A stretch of 64,000 bases of DNA from the NCBI GenBank assembly GCA_934271235.1, contig CAKQQT010000002.1, positions 62,001 to 126,000 on the forward strand, written 5' to 3'. Of this stretch, positions 25,759 through 34,856 are shown in pieces. A program made the translations under genes and the position numbers. The number at the start of each line of letters is the position of its first letter. Within the stretch, counting starts at the first letter, position 1. The notes below the pieces were generated by a model. The model did not search any database. It saw nothing but the letters and a program-made list of their open reading frames with translations, and was not told the DNA's origin. The DNA comes from an uncultured Clostridia bacterium. GTDB lineage: Bacteria > Bacillota > Clostridia > Peptostreptococcales > Anaerovoracaceae.

Positions 25759-27456
25759 ATGTACAGAATCCATCAGATCCGGCTGCGGCTGGATGAAAAG
25801 CCCGATGTCCTGCCGCAGAAGATCCTTAAGCGGATCGGCAATCGGGATCTTCTGATCAAAGATTGGAAAATTGTTAAAGAATCGATCGACGCCCGAGATA
25901 AGCAGGACATCCGTCGGGTATACTCGGTCGACTTTACGGCGGTTTCAAAAAAGAATCCCCAAAAACAAGTCAGACTTGCCGCAAACCCGAAACTGAAACT
26001 GGAGATTGCACCGGATCTGACTTATCATCCGGCGGTTTACGAAGGGGATGCGGCGGACCGCGTATTGCGGGACCGCCCGGTGATCGTCGGCTTTGGTCCG
26101 GCCGGTATGTTCGCGGCATTGATCTTAGCGCAGGCCGGTCTGCAGCCGCTGGTACTGGAACGTGGACAGGATGTGGACGCCCGCACTGCCGCGGTGGAAA
26201 CTTTCTGGAGAGACGGTGTGCTGGATGTACAGTCCAACGTGCAGTTCGGGGAGGGCGGCGCCGGTACGTTCAGTGACGGCAAGCTGACGACCGGTATTAA
26301 AGATGTGCGGATCCGCAAAGTGTTGGAAGAATTTGCGGCGGCCGGTGCGCCGGATGAGATCTTACATAAGCAAAAACCTCATATCGGTACCGACGTGCTG
26401 CGGATCGTTGTAAAAAATATCCGCGAGGAGATCAAACGCCTTGGCGGTGAGGTGCGGTTCTGCACGCTGGTGCAGGATCTGCACGTGGAGGACGGCCGGG
26501 TAAGTGGAATTGTCTGCGAGCACATGGGTGCGACAGAATATGTTCCGTGTCAGGTTGTCATTTTTGCCATCGGCCACAGTTCCCGCGATACGTTCCGCTG
26601 GCTGCATGCGCGCGGGATCGAAATGAGCCAGAAGCCGTTTTCTGTGGGCGTACGGATCGAACATCCGCAGGATCTGATCGACATCGCGCAGTACGGCGCG
26701 CCCGGACGGGAACTGGGATTGCCGCCGGCAGATTATAAACTGAACTGGCGCTGCGAGAACGGCCGCGGTGTTTATACGTTCTGCATGTGCCCGGGAGGTA
26801 AAGTCGTCGTGGCTTCTTCGCAAGAGGGCGGCGTTGTGACCAACGGCATGAGCTATCATGACCGGGACAGCGGCACGGCAAACAGCGCGTTGCTTTGTGA
26901 TGTGCGGACCTCTGATTTTGGCAGTGAAGAGGTGCTTGCCGGCGTCGCGTTTCAGGAAAAACTGGAACGGCAGGCCTTTCTTGCCGGTGGGAGCACCTAT
27001 GCGCCGCCGCGCTGCAGCTGGGGCGAGCTGCGTGACGGCAAAGCTGCGCAGGTGGAAAGCTGCCTGCCGGACTTCGCGGTCGCCGCGATGCGGGAAGCGA
27101 TGCCGCATCTGGGACAGAAGCTGCATGGATTTGATGATCCGTCCGCGTTGATCACGGCAGTAGAAACACGCAGTTCCTCGCCGGTCCGCTTTGCGCGAAA
27201 CGCAGAGTACGAGGGCGCCTGCCGCCCGGCGCAGACCTGCGGCCCTGCCGGCGCCTGCAGCACGACACACACAACACAGACTTGCGGTCCCGCCGGTGTC
27301 GCGGAACCTCTGCGCGGCTTTTATCCGTGCGGGGAGGGTGCGGGCTACGCAGGCGGCATCATGTCGGCAGCTGTCGACGGCATCCGCATTGCAGAAACCA
27401 TCATCCGCAAATGGCAGCCGGCTTATTCGGAGGCAATTCAAAAAAAGGATGAATAA
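25759..27456 (+). CDS. Uncharacterised FAD-dependent dehydrogenase with repeat insertion
   Basis: A 565-aa flavoprotein of the widespread uncharacterised family with an extra N-terminal domain (residues 1-95) before the FAD site. Motifs are RPVIVGFGPAGMFAALILAQ near residue 108, FGEGGAGTFSDGKLTTG near 165, and the terminal FYPCGEGAGYAGGIMSAAVDG. The start at 25759 has a GAAGGGGAA site. A Cys/Gly/Thr-rich insertion near residue 485-515 contains QTCGPAG twice (27232-27252 and 27277-27297), just before the conserved terminal motif, where relatives are continuous. Function is unknown; a redox or tRNA-modification role has no support in the sequence. Confidence 0.83.
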   Translation: MYRIHQIRLRLDEKPDVLPQKILKRIGNRDLLIKDWKIVKESIDARDKQDIRRVYSVDFTAVSKKNPQKQVRLAANPKLKLEIAPDLTYHPAVYEGDAADRVLRDRPVIVGFGPAGMFAALILAQAGLQPLVLERGQDVDARTAAVETFWRDGVLDVQSNVQFGEGGAGTFSDGKLTTGIKDVRIRKVLEEFAAAGAPDEILHKQKPHIGTDVLRIVVKNIREEIKRLGGEVRFCTLVQDLHVEDGRVSGIVCEHMGATEYVPCQVVIFAIGHSSRDTFRWLHARGIEMSQKPFSVGVRIEHPQDLIDIAQYGAPGRELGLPPADYKLNWRCENGRGVYTFCMCPGGKVVVASSQEGGVVTNGMSYHDRDSGTANSALLCDVRTSDFGSEEVLAGVAFQEKLERQAFLAGGSTYAPPRCSWGELRDGKAAQVESCLPDFAVAAMREAMPHLGQKLHGFDDPSALITAVETRSSSPVRFARNAEYEGACRPAQTCGPAGACSTTHTTQTCGPAGVAEPLRGFYPCGEGAGYAGGIMSAAVDGIRIAETIIRKWQPAYSEAIQKKDE

Positions 27457-27496
27457 TGTACTGCTTTTTTGGCCTTTTCTAATTTTTTGTACGCTG

Positions 27497-27532
27497 AAAA
27501 TCTCTCCGGGGTAGCCTAGGAGAGATTTTTTT
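27497..27532 (+). terminator. Terminator after the flavoprotein operon
   Basis: AAAATCTCTCC (27497-27507) and GGAGAGATTTT (27519-27529) form a perfect 11-bp stem followed by T's. The remaining part of 27533-27802 holds only an imperfect TCGGCA...TGCCGA hairpin near 27702-27738 and no supported gene. Confidence 0.9.
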
Positions 27533-27802
27533 ATTGATTTTATGTTAAAATATGAAATATTTGTAAAGGCGGCCGCGGAATCAGAGCCAGCGCGGATATG
27601 GAAATTTTAGAATTAATGGGTCATTTTGGATTCTGAACAGGCTGTGAGGTCGAAAATAGTCGAAAATCACCGTGTCAAAATGGCAAAAAACAAAATTTCT
27701 TCGGCATGCTCCGTACATTTTTTGAAAATGTGCCGAAAAAGCAGTACATTATTCATCCGTTTTTTGTAGGCGAGCAAACGGAGCGCAGATGGAGAGCACA
27801 CG

Positions 27803-28639
27803 CTAGAATTTCATCGGCAGCAAAAAACCATACACCAAACGTTTCACCGCCTCGACATCAAAGCTGCCGTCCGGACCGTCATGCGTAACGATCAGATTCT
27901 TGGGCTCATAGATCCCGTTCTGATAATAGAGCAGCATTTTTTCCCGGTCGCGCATAAAATACTCGGCCTCATTCATCATGCCCTTGTGTTCCCAGTAAAA
28001 GAAACTTTTATGTCCCAATAAGATCGTAAAATCCGGATATACCACGACGATGTTTCCGTTTTCATCCATCAGTTCCAACGGGCGCTCATAATAAAATTCG
28101 AGACCGGCTGCCTGCAAAATTTCAGCGATCATAATTTCCCCTTTTGAACGCATCAAAAGGCCGAAGGACGTTTTATGGACCAGATTTTCTTTATGATACG
28201 GATTCTGTGAGGACATGACTTGCAGGAGCTTTTTGTTCTGCAGCGGCATTTTTTCGTCAAAGTAAAAACGATAGGCCTTTGGAAGCCGTGCGTTGACGGC
28301 AGCAAAACTTGCTTCTTGATATTGACGCAGGAAATTCTCTTGCAGTTGGATGTTGCTTTCCAACAGCCGGATGCTGAGCGTCTGAAAGCGTGTAAGTTTT
28401 AGATTGTTCACCAGATTCATGTCTTGTTTTTTTGCATAGCGGGACGGTCCGTGCGGCAGATCGCGCAGATAATACGATCGCTGACGGCCGTTGCCTCGCA
28501 GCGACAGGTGAAGCCCCTGAAGATTTTGAAGATTTTGGCGGGTTTGCGGGGTCTGCTCCGGAATTTTCATTGTTTTGACCTGACCGAGCAGATCTTTCTC
28601 GTATTGCAGGTTTGTCCGCATGTGATCAAGAAAACTCAT
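27803..28639 (-). CDS. PD-(D/E)XK nuclease-like protein, intact paralogue of the broken gene at 3924-4263
   Basis: A 278-aa protein not matched to a named enzyme. The N-terminal third is helical and basic. The C-terminal half shows a PD-(D/E)XK-like series: an acidic residue in RSKGEIMIAEILQAAG, YPDFTILLGHKSFFYWEHKG with the PD and E-x-K positions, and then NLIVTHDGPDGSFDVEAVKR. Relatives in Clostridia are short stand-alone proteins of unknown role; a nuclease activity is inferred only from the motif. The ATG at 28639 has an AAAGAGGTG ribosome site; the longer frame to 28660 is not favoured. It is transcribed alone, downstream of pta and behind pta's terminator. Confidence 0.65.
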   Translation of the reverse strand: MSFLDHMRTNLQYEKDLLGQVKTMKIPEQTPQTRQNLQNLQGLHLSLRGNGRQRSYYLRDLPHGPSRYAKKQDMNLVNNLKLTRFQTLSIRLLESNIQLQENFLRQYQEASFAAVNARLPKAYRFYFDEKMPLQNKKLLQVMSSQNPYHKENLVHKTSFGLLMRSKGEIMIAEILQAAGLEFYYERPLELMDENGNIVVVYPDFTILLGHKSFFYWEHKGMMNEAEYFMRDREKMLLYYQNGIYEPKNLIVTHDGPDGSFDVEAVKRLVYGFLLPMKF

Positions 28640-28716
28640 ATTTAGCACCTCTTTTTGCATGATATGTTAAATTATACCATGAATACGGATAAATGTAAAT
28701 ATTTTCCTCAGAAAAG

Positions 28717-28752
28717 GTAAAAAATTCCCGCATCAAAGAGATACGGGAATTT
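28717..28752 (-). terminator. Terminator of pta
   Basis: AATTCCCG (28723-28730) pairs with CGGGAATT (28744-28751). Read on the minus strand the stem is followed by a run of T's, about 40 bp after the pta stop codon. Confidence 0.8.
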
Positions 28753-28789
28753 GGAGCTTGTCGTTCGTTGATCGATGCGTCGCGTGATC

Positions 28790-29755
28790 TTAGATCAGAG
28801 CTGCGGTGATCAAGGACATCTTGTAAACTTCGTCAGCGTTGCAGCCGCGGGAAAGGTCGTTGATCGGTGCGTTCAGACCCTGCAGGATCGGGCCGTAAGC
28901 GTCGAAGCCGCCCAGACGCTGTGCGATCTTATAGCCGATGTTGCCTGCGTTGATGTTCGGGAAGATGAAGGTATTTGCATAGCCTGCGACCTTGGAACCC
29001 GGAGCTTTGAGCTGGCCGACTTCCGGAGCGACTGCAGCGTCGAACTGTAATTCGCCGTCAACCGCAAGTTCCGGATGCGCTTCCTGTACACGGATCGTCG
29101 CATTGTGCATTTTATCAACGGTTTCACCCTTGCCGGAACCCTTTGTGGAGTAGGAAAGCAGAGCAACACGCGGTTCAATACCGAAGATCTGTGCAGTGTG
29201 TGCGGTTTCTACCGTGGATTCTACGATCTCGTCTTCGCTCGGATCGATGTTGATCGCGCAGTCACCCATTGCAAGCTTTTCGTCGCCGCGCATCATAATG
29301 AAGCAGGAGCTTACGGAGCTGATGCCAGGTTTGCATTTGATCAGCTGCAGAGCCGGACGAACGGTATCGGCTGTGGAGTAAGTTGCGCCGCCGAGCAGGC
29401 AGTCAGCCTTGCCCATTTTAACCAGCATTGTACCGAAGTAGTTGCCTTTGGAAAGCGCGTCGCGGCACTGTTCGTCGGTCATCTTGCCTTTGCGGAGTTC
29501 TACCATTTTAGCGACCATTTCGTCCATGCCTTCGTAATTCTTCGGGTCGAGAATTTCTGCACCGGTGATATCAAAACCGCCGTCAGCTGCCGCTTTCTTA
29601 ACCGCTTCTGTTTCGCCGAGCAGGATAACCTTCAGGATCTTGCCTGCTAACAGTTTGCTTGCTGCGGAGAGGATACGTGCATCGGTACCTTCTGTGAAAA
29701 CGATCGATTTCGGTTCAGCCTGCAGTTTCTTTTCAAATTCTTCAAAAATTGCCAT
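28790..29755 (-). CDS. pta: Phosphate acetyltransferase
   Basis: A 321-aa short-form phosphotransacetylase that interconverts acetyl-CoA and acetyl phosphate, feeding acetate kinase for substrate-level ATP in fermentation. Family blocks are KSIVFTEGTDARILSAASKL, GMDEMVAKMVELRKGKMTDEQ, CLLGGATYSTADTVRPALQ, LLSYSTKGSGKGETVDKM and the C-terminal FPNINAGNIGYKIAQRLGG. An AGGTAATTA region precedes the ATG. No acetate kinase gene is adjacent. It lies downstream of gpmI on the same strand, separated by a dispersed repeat. Confidence 0.96.
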   Translation of the reverse strand: MAIFEEFEKKLQAEPKSIVFTEGTDARILSAASKLLAGKILKVILLGETEAVKKAAADGGFDITGAEILDPKNYEGMDEMVAKMVELRKGKMTDEQCRDALSKGNYFGTMLVKMGKADCLLGGATYSTADTVRPALQLIKCKPGISSVSSCFIMMRGDEKLAMGDCAINIDPSEDEIVESTVETAHTAQIFGIEPRVALLSYSTKGSGKGETVDKMHNATIRVQEAHPELAVDGELQFDAAVAPEVGQLKAPGSKVAGYANTFIFPNINAGNIGYKIAQRLGGFDAYGPILQGLNAPINDLSRGCNADEVYKMSLITAALI

Positions 29756-29857
29756 TTGTAATTACCTCCATGTATTTTGTACGGGAAATCCCAGAATTAA
29801 CGGGTGTGATCGGTTCCTACCTTGCAGCAACGCCGCAAATAGAATCGATGGAACCAT

Positions 29858-29990
29858 TCGTTCGGACGCTGAGCGGCTCTGCCATCGCCTTTGGCTCCGC
29901 AGTCGCCTTCGCTCGGACATCTGTCTTTCATCAGCTCTGCGTTCGCCTATCGGCTTCGCAGTCGCTGTGACAAGGACATTATACCACCTT
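29858..29990 (-). repeat. Dispersed intergenic repeat, copy 3
   Basis: On the minus strand it begins TATAATGTCCTTGTCACAGC and continues with GCAGAGCTGATGAAAGACAG, ATGTCCGAGCGAAGGCGA and GGCAGAGCCGCTCAGCG, in the same order as the copy at 8750. It fills most of the gpmI-pta gap and is co-oriented with both genes. Confidence 0.8.
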
Positions 29991-30024
29991 TTCGGCGCTT
30001 TGCAAAGGTTCTGCGCGCGGTTAT

Positions 30025-31563
30025 TTATTTAACAAGACAGTCGCCGGTCATCTCCGGCGGTACCGCAAGACCCATGAGATGCAGGAGGGTCGGGGCGATG
30101 TCGGCTAACTTGCCGGAGTCTTTGATAAACGTGGCCGGTTCTGTGCTGATATGTACCAACGGGACCGGGTTGGTCGAATGCGCAGTGACCACGTGGCCGT
30201 CCGCGTCGAGCATTTCGTCAGCGTTGCCGTGATCGGCAGTCAGCAGGATCTGTCCGCCCGCGGATAAAACAGCGTCTACGATCTGCTGTACGCAGCCGTC
30301 CAGCGTTTCGACGGCTTTGACTGCGGCCTCAAAGACCCCTGTGTGGCCGACCATATCGGCGTTTGCAAAGTTCAGAATGATGACATCGTATTTGGACGAT
30401 GCGATTTCTTTGATGACTTGCGTGGTGACCTCCGGCGCGCTCATTTCCGGCTGAAGATCGTAGGTCGCGACTTTCGGGGAAGGGATCAGCACGCGGTCCT
30501 CCAACGGATTCGGCTGTTCGACGCCGCCGTTAAAAAAGAAGGTCACGTGCGCGTATTTTTCAGTTTCGGCGATGCGCAGCTGGTGCAAACCGAGCCCGGA
30601 CAGATATTCGCCGAGCGTATTGGTGATGACCTGCGGCGGGAATGCGATCTCGACATTCGGAATCGTTGCGTCGTACTGCGTCATGCAGACATAAATAAGA
30701 TCTTGCACTTGTTTTTTACGGGAAAATCCGTCAAACGCCGGGTCGACAAAGGCGCGAGTCAGCTCTCTAGCGCGATCCGGGCGGAAGTTGCAGAAGATGA
30801 TGCTGTCGCCGTCCTGTACGGTCAGCGCGGAGACAGCGCTGCCGGCGCACAGGGTCGGCTTGATAAACTCGTCGGTTTCTCCGGCGTCGTAAGCTGTCTG
30901 AACAGCATCTTGGGCAGAAGCTGCCTGCCTGCAGTCACCGAGCGTCAGGGCGTCGTAAGCAAGCTGCACGCGATCCCAGCGCTTGTCGCGGTCCATGGCA
31001 TAATAACGACCCGAGACGACACCGATTTTTCCTAAGCCGAGCTGTGCAAGATCATCCTCCAGGGTCTGCACGAAATCAAGGCCTGAAGTCGGCGGGACAT
31101 CCCGGCCGTCCATGAAACAATGCACGACGACCCTCTGTAAGCTGCGCATCTTTGCGAGCTTGAGCACAGCCTCGATGTGTGTGATGTGGCTGTGAACCCC
31201 ACCGTCGGAGAGCAGTCCGAAAACGTGAAGCGTGCCGTCCGTTTCTTGGACATGCTGCATGGCATGGTTCAGCGGTATATTATCGAAGAAAATCCCGTCG
31301 TCGATGGCTTTGGTGATGCGAGTGAGCTCTTGATAGACGATGCGTCCAGCGCCGATGTTGAGGTGACCGACTTCGGAGTTGCCCATCTGGCCCTCCGGCA
31401 GCCCCACGGACAGACCGCTCGCGGCGAGCTGCATGTGCGGATATTTGGCGAAGATCGCGTCCAGGTTCGGCGTGTTTGCGGCGGCAACGGCGTTCCCGTA
31501 GGTCGAAGGATTGAGGCCGAAACCGTCCAATATCATTAACATGGTTGGTCGTTTGTGGTTCAT
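30025..31563 (-). CDS. gpmI: 2,3-bisphosphoglycerate-independent phosphoglycerate mutase
   Basis: Manganese-dependent glycolytic enzyme (512 aa) of the alkaline-phosphatase superfamily, interconverting 3- and 2-phosphoglycerate. The N-terminal metal site is TMLMILDGFGLN and the catalytic Ser is in MGNSEVGHLNIGAGRIVYQ near residue 61. FMDGRDVPPTSGL and ILLTADHGNADEMLD provide further metal ligands. The start at 31563 matches the family N-terminus; the open frame to 31674 adds 37 residues with no homologue-like content. The ribosome site is weak (GAAAGCAGG). Other triose-phosphate genes are not adjacent. Confidence 0.96.
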   Translation of the reverse strand: MNHKRPTMLMILDGFGLNPSTYGNAVAAANTPNLDAIFAKYPHMQLAASGLSVGLPEGQMGNSEVGHLNIGAGRIVYQELTRITKAIDDGIFFDNIPLNHAMQHVQETDGTLHVFGLLSDGGVHSHITHIEAVLKLAKMRSLQRVVVHCFMDGRDVPPTSGLDFVQTLEDDLAQLGLGKIGVVSGRYYAMDRDKRWDRVQLAYDALTLGDCRQAASAQDAVQTAYDAGETDEFIKPTLCAGSAVSALTVQDGDSIIFCNFRPDRARELTRAFVDPAFDGFSRKKQVQDLIYVCMTQYDATIPNVEIAFPPQVITNTLGEYLSGLGLHQLRIAETEKYAHVTFFFNGGVEQPNPLEDRVLIPSPKVATYDLQPEMSAPEVTTQVIKEIASSKYDVIILNFANADMVGHTGVFEAAVKAVETLDGCVQQIVDAVLSAGGQILLTADHGNADEMLDADGHVVTAHSTNPVPLVHISTEPATFIKDSGKLADIAPTLLHLMGLAVPPEMTGDCLVK

Positions 31564-31991
31564 AGATATGCCTGCTTTCTGTTTGTATGTAAGGTATCGA
31601 TCGGTAAATTGCCTGTGCGCTGCGTTCGCAGCCTCCGCAAATGGGTGCAGAGGGCGGCGCATCAAGTTTACCACAATATTCTAGCAAACTTTACGTAAAA
31701 AAACAACCGCTGCAGCGAGTCAGCGGTGATCAGAACGAAGAAAATTTTTCACGCGGAAAAACTATTTATTTACAAATTAGATAAATCCCTTGTATTGATA
31801 GGATTTGCGACCCTGATCGTGACGATCGTGAAACGCAGATAAAGGAAAACCGCCAAACAGCCGTTTGACGGTCTTCGTTAAATCCATTTGACGGAACCGC
31901 CGTACGAAAGCGGTAATCCTTTTTCTATTACTTATCTTACAACAGAATAAACAAAATGTCAAACGGCAGGTGAAGTTTTTTGTTTCAGTAG

Positions 31992-32020
31992 TTGTTTTCA
32001 AAAAAAAACTTTGCTATAAT
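31992..32020 (+). promoter_or_regulatory. Promoter of the GntR regulator
   Basis: TTGTTT (31992-31997) and TATAAT (32015-32020) with a 17-bp spacer. Upstream, 31675-31980 is gene-free and holds imperfect hairpins, for example ACCGC/GCGGT arms near 31895-31914 followed by a T-rich stretch, and repeats of TTTGACGG. Confidence 0.55.
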
Positions 32021-32107
32021 AACAAAAAATGGATAAAATGAATGCATATGAACATAGAATGTTGATTTATGCCAAGAGCACAAGGAAAAACAGAAAGTGA
32101 GAAAGAA

Positions 32108-32806
32108 ATGAATGAGTCATATCGTATTGACAGGACACTGTTGTACGAAGAAGTTGTAAGCGCACTTTATGCTATGATAGACCGAAAGGAAGTAACTTTG
32201 GGAGGAAAGTTCCCCTCGGAGCGTGAACTGACCGAAGAATTGGGCGTCAGCCGGAACGTACTGCGAGAAGCGTTTCATATTCTTGAGAACAGAGGTATTG
32301 TAGTATCAAAACAAGGAAGTGGGAGATATTTAAGATCCGTTCCCAAGATGGAGCAAACCGAAAAAAAATACGAAAGTTTGACAAAAAATCTTGAAAGGAT
32401 CACACTGAGGGAGACTTATGAGGTCCGACAGGTGCTCGAAGCCAAAACTATGGATCTGATCGTTAAAAATGCGGAGGATGAAGAAATCCTTGAACTTGAA
32501 AAGTGTTATGATGAAATGAAGCAGCAGTTCGAAGAGACACAGTCAACAGCCGGTGAATTTAAGCTCCATACCATGTATGGAAAAATATGCGGAAATGCGT
32601 TCATGGAGCATATGATGGCGATCGTTCTTTCCGCGACATTGGATATGATGAGCAACCGTTTCAGCGAAATCCTGATCACGCATTCGAAAGAAAACGAATT
32701 AAAATCACACAGAGAGATTATTGACGCGCTCAAAGCAAGGGAAAGTGAAAGAGCACAAAAGCTGATGTATATACATTTAGGGGAAACTTTAAGCATGTTG
32801 GAATAA
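32108..32806 (+). CDS. GntR-family (FadR/FCD subfamily) transcriptional regulator
   Basis: A 232-aa regulator with an N-terminal winged helix (GGKFPSERELTEELGVSRNV then LREAFHILENRGIVVSKQGS) and an all-helical FCD ligand-binding domain. The FCD core is seen in YEVRQVLEAKTMDLIVKNAE, FKLHTMYGKICGNAFMEHMM and the closing ELKSHREIIDALKARESERA plus LMYIHLGETLSML. FCD proteins usually sense small organic acids or amino-acid-like effectors through a metal-binding His set. It stands just ahead of, and in the same direction as, the peptide-utilisation cluster, so it is the obvious candidate for its control. The ATG at 32108 is preferred over 32069. Confidence 0.88.
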   Translation: MNESYRIDRTLLYEEVVSALYAMIDRKEVTLGGKFPSERELTEELGVSRNVLREAFHILENRGIVVSKQGSGRYLRSVPKMEQTEKKYESLTKNLERITLRETYEVRQVLEAKTMDLIVKNAEDEEILELEKCYDEMKQQFEETQSTAGEFKLHTMYGKICGNAFMEHMMAIVLSATLDMMSNRFSEILITHSKENELKSHREIIDALKARESERAQKLMYIHLGETLSMLE

Positions 32807-32897
32807 TACGGAGTATGTCAGACGCTGTACAAGCAGGATCGCAGCAAAATCAGAGAGGATTAAAGTTAAAATTAAGTATACACACAAAAAAGCAAAA

Positions 32898-32932
32898 AAT
32901 GTTTGACATTTAATACAAAATAGAAGTATAAT
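32898..32932 (+). promoter_or_regulatory. Promoter of the peptide-utilisation cluster with overlapping inverted repeat
   Basis: TTGACA (32903-32908) and TATAAT (32927-32932) are 18 bp apart. An AAATG-n5-CATTT inverted repeat (32898-32912) covers the -35, a plausible operator for the upstream GntR protein. The 5' leader (32940-33049) contains a GGTAGC/GCTGCC hairpin. Confidence 0.55.
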
Positions 32933-33049
32933 GAACCCAGAGATGATTGGAAGGAGAAAAGGTAGCGCGGAAAGCTGCCTTTTAAATGAATCAAGTGGGT
33001 GACCAAGTGATCAAAAAAACAAAGTAAAAGGCCGAAAGGAGGAAAAAAC

Positions 33050-34795
33050 TTGAAAAATTTCAACGGTGCACTGGAAGAAGTAAATCAACTTGAAATGGAA
33101 AAGACGATGCAGTGGCTTACAACAGAAACCCCGTATCGTCTGGCCGGAAGTCAAATGCAGAAAAAAGCGGCAGAGTATGTTTCGGAGCGCATGCGCGCAT
33201 ACGGTCTGGAAACGGAGCTTGAGGAATTTTATGCGTATAACAGCGATCCGATTTCATCGGAGGTCTGCATTGTAAAACCATATTTTGAAAAAATAGATAG
33301 CCTTCCGTGTGCCCATATCAAATCAACGGTGCCGGAGGGAGAGGAATTTGATCTGGTTTATGTCAATGACGGCTCACCAAAACAGTACGAAGGAAAAGAC
33401 GTAAAAGGAAAATTTGTCCTTGTTGAGGTTTCTTATGCGCCGCCGGTTCCGGAAAAAGCCAGGATCGCATATGAAATGGGTGCAGCCGGCATTATGTGCA
33501 TGAATTGGGGAAATGACGAGGAAGTGATCTGTCACCGTGCTTTGAAAGGTGTTTGGGGCAATCCAACGGAAGAAACTTTTCCGAAAATCCCGGATATCAT
33601 CGGCGTCGGCGTGACACGAAATGCCGGGCTGAAACTGAAGAAACTCTGCCTTTCCGGTGAAAGAGTCAGAATTAAAGTCAAGGCCTGCGCGACGAGACAA
33701 TGGAGTAAAGTCCAACAGCCGTTCGGCAGACTGAAGGGGAACGGAAAAAGCGACGATTTCCTGCTGGTATGTTCTCATCTTGACGCATGGAAGCCGGGCG
33801 TTACCTGCAATGCGACCGGAAATGCGACCACGTTGGAAATATGCAGGATCTTATCAAAGCACAGAGAACTTTTAGATCGGGATGTTTATTTCGTCTTTTG
33901 GTCCGGACATGAAATTGCGGAAGCGGCAGGATCCACATGGTTCATAGATAATCATTGGGATCTTCTGAACAAGCATTGTGTCAGTTACATGCATATTGAT
34001 TCTACCGGCGTGAAGGATACCAAGATACAGGAGATCAAAGCGTCCAAGGAATTGCTGAACTTCTCTGTGGACAACTACAGAGAAGTGGAGGGAGACAAAC
34101 CGATACGTGCGATGGCACTGAAAAAGATAGGTGATCAAAGTTTCATGGGAATCGGTATTCCTTCCGTAACCCAGCGGATCTCGTTTAGCGCAGAAGATAT
34201 GGAAAAGGCGCATGGAGCTACTTTAGGATGGTGGAACCACACCTGTGAGGATTCCCTCGATAAATGCGACCGTGATATTCTTGTACGAGATACGAAGATT
34301 ACCCTTCGACTCATTCTGGCGTTGGCAGAAGAAGTGCTGCTGCCTTATGAATTTGATCAAAAATTCGATGAGCTGCAAGACGCTGCGGAAGTACTGAAGC
34401 AGGATTATGCGGAATATTTTTGCTTGGATGACCTTATTGAGAACATTCAAGCGGCCAAAGAGGCTGTCGTGAAAATCCAGTGTCGGAAGGATGACTATAT
34501 GGAAGAGGAAAGAGCAGAATTATATAATCGGTTTGTGATGCAGGTCTGCAGGAGCATGATGAACGTGTATATGACCTATGCGGATAAGTTTGAACAGGAC
34601 AGCTATGGATATTCAAAACTGTCCGAACCAATTCCATTGCTTGCGGATTTAAAACGTTTGCCGACACTTAACCGGGACTCCCTGCATTACGGCATGATCC
34701 ACACACAGCTCATGAAAAATAAAAACAGGATTCTAGATGGCTTGCAGCAGATACAGCAACTGGCAGCTGTGACAAAAACAGCATTGGAAAAATAA
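33050..34795 (+). CDS. M28-family peptidase-like protein with atypical metal ligands
   Basis: A 581-aa cytoplasmic (no signal peptide) M28-fold protein with an inserted PA-like domain (about residues 90-200). Active-site blocks are present but altered. The first ligand block reads SHLDAWKPGVTCNATGNAT, where the usual bridging Asp is Cys. The Glu-Glu pair appears as GHEI in WSGHEIAEAAGSTWF. The remaining ligands are plausible: the Asp in YMHIDSTG and the His in WWNHTCEDSLD. Relatives with a GH-x variant exist among non-canonical M28 proteins, so activity is uncertain. The TTG start is fixed by AAAGGAGG at 33035-33042. It is the first gene of the cluster. Confidence 0.8.
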   Translation: MKNFNGALEEVNQLEMEKTMQWLTTETPYRLAGSQMQKKAAEYVSERMRAYGLETELEEFYAYNSDPISSEVCIVKPYFEKIDSLPCAHIKSTVPEGEEFDLVYVNDGSPKQYEGKDVKGKFVLVEVSYAPPVPEKARIAYEMGAAGIMCMNWGNDEEVICHRALKGVWGNPTEETFPKIPDIIGVGVTRNAGLKLKKLCLSGERVRIKVKACATRQWSKVQQPFGRLKGNGKSDDFLLVCSHLDAWKPGVTCNATGNATTLEICRILSKHRELLDRDVYFVFWSGHEIAEAAGSTWFIDNHWDLLNKHCVSYMHIDSTGVKDTKIQEIKASKELLNFSVDNYREVEGDKPIRAMALKKIGDQSFMGIGIPSVTQRISFSAEDMEKAHGATLGWWNHTCEDSLDKCDRDILVRDTKITLRLILALAEEVLLPYEFDQKFDELQDAAEVLKQDYAEYFCLDDLIENIQAAKEAVVKIQCRKDDYMEEERAELYNRFVMQVCRSMMNVYMTYADKFEQDSYGYSKLSEPIPLLADLKRLPTLNRDSLHYGMIHTQLMKNKNRILDGLQQIQQLAAVTKTALEK

Positions 34796-34856
34796 GGGAT
34801 AGCCTGAGGATTGAGGTTAAATTTTAGAGAAGACAAACTTAAAGGAGGAACCCGAA

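Noticed and set aside
26362..27441. A 359-codon open frame on the minus strand across the FAD dehydrogenase
   Set aside because: Antisense to clear FAD-binding motifs on the plus strand.
32940..33049. T-box leader ahead of the peptide cluster
   Set aside because: An AGAGATG start and a GGTAGC/GCTGCC hairpin look superficially similar, but the T-box GGUGG antiterminator sequence and a terminator are missing.
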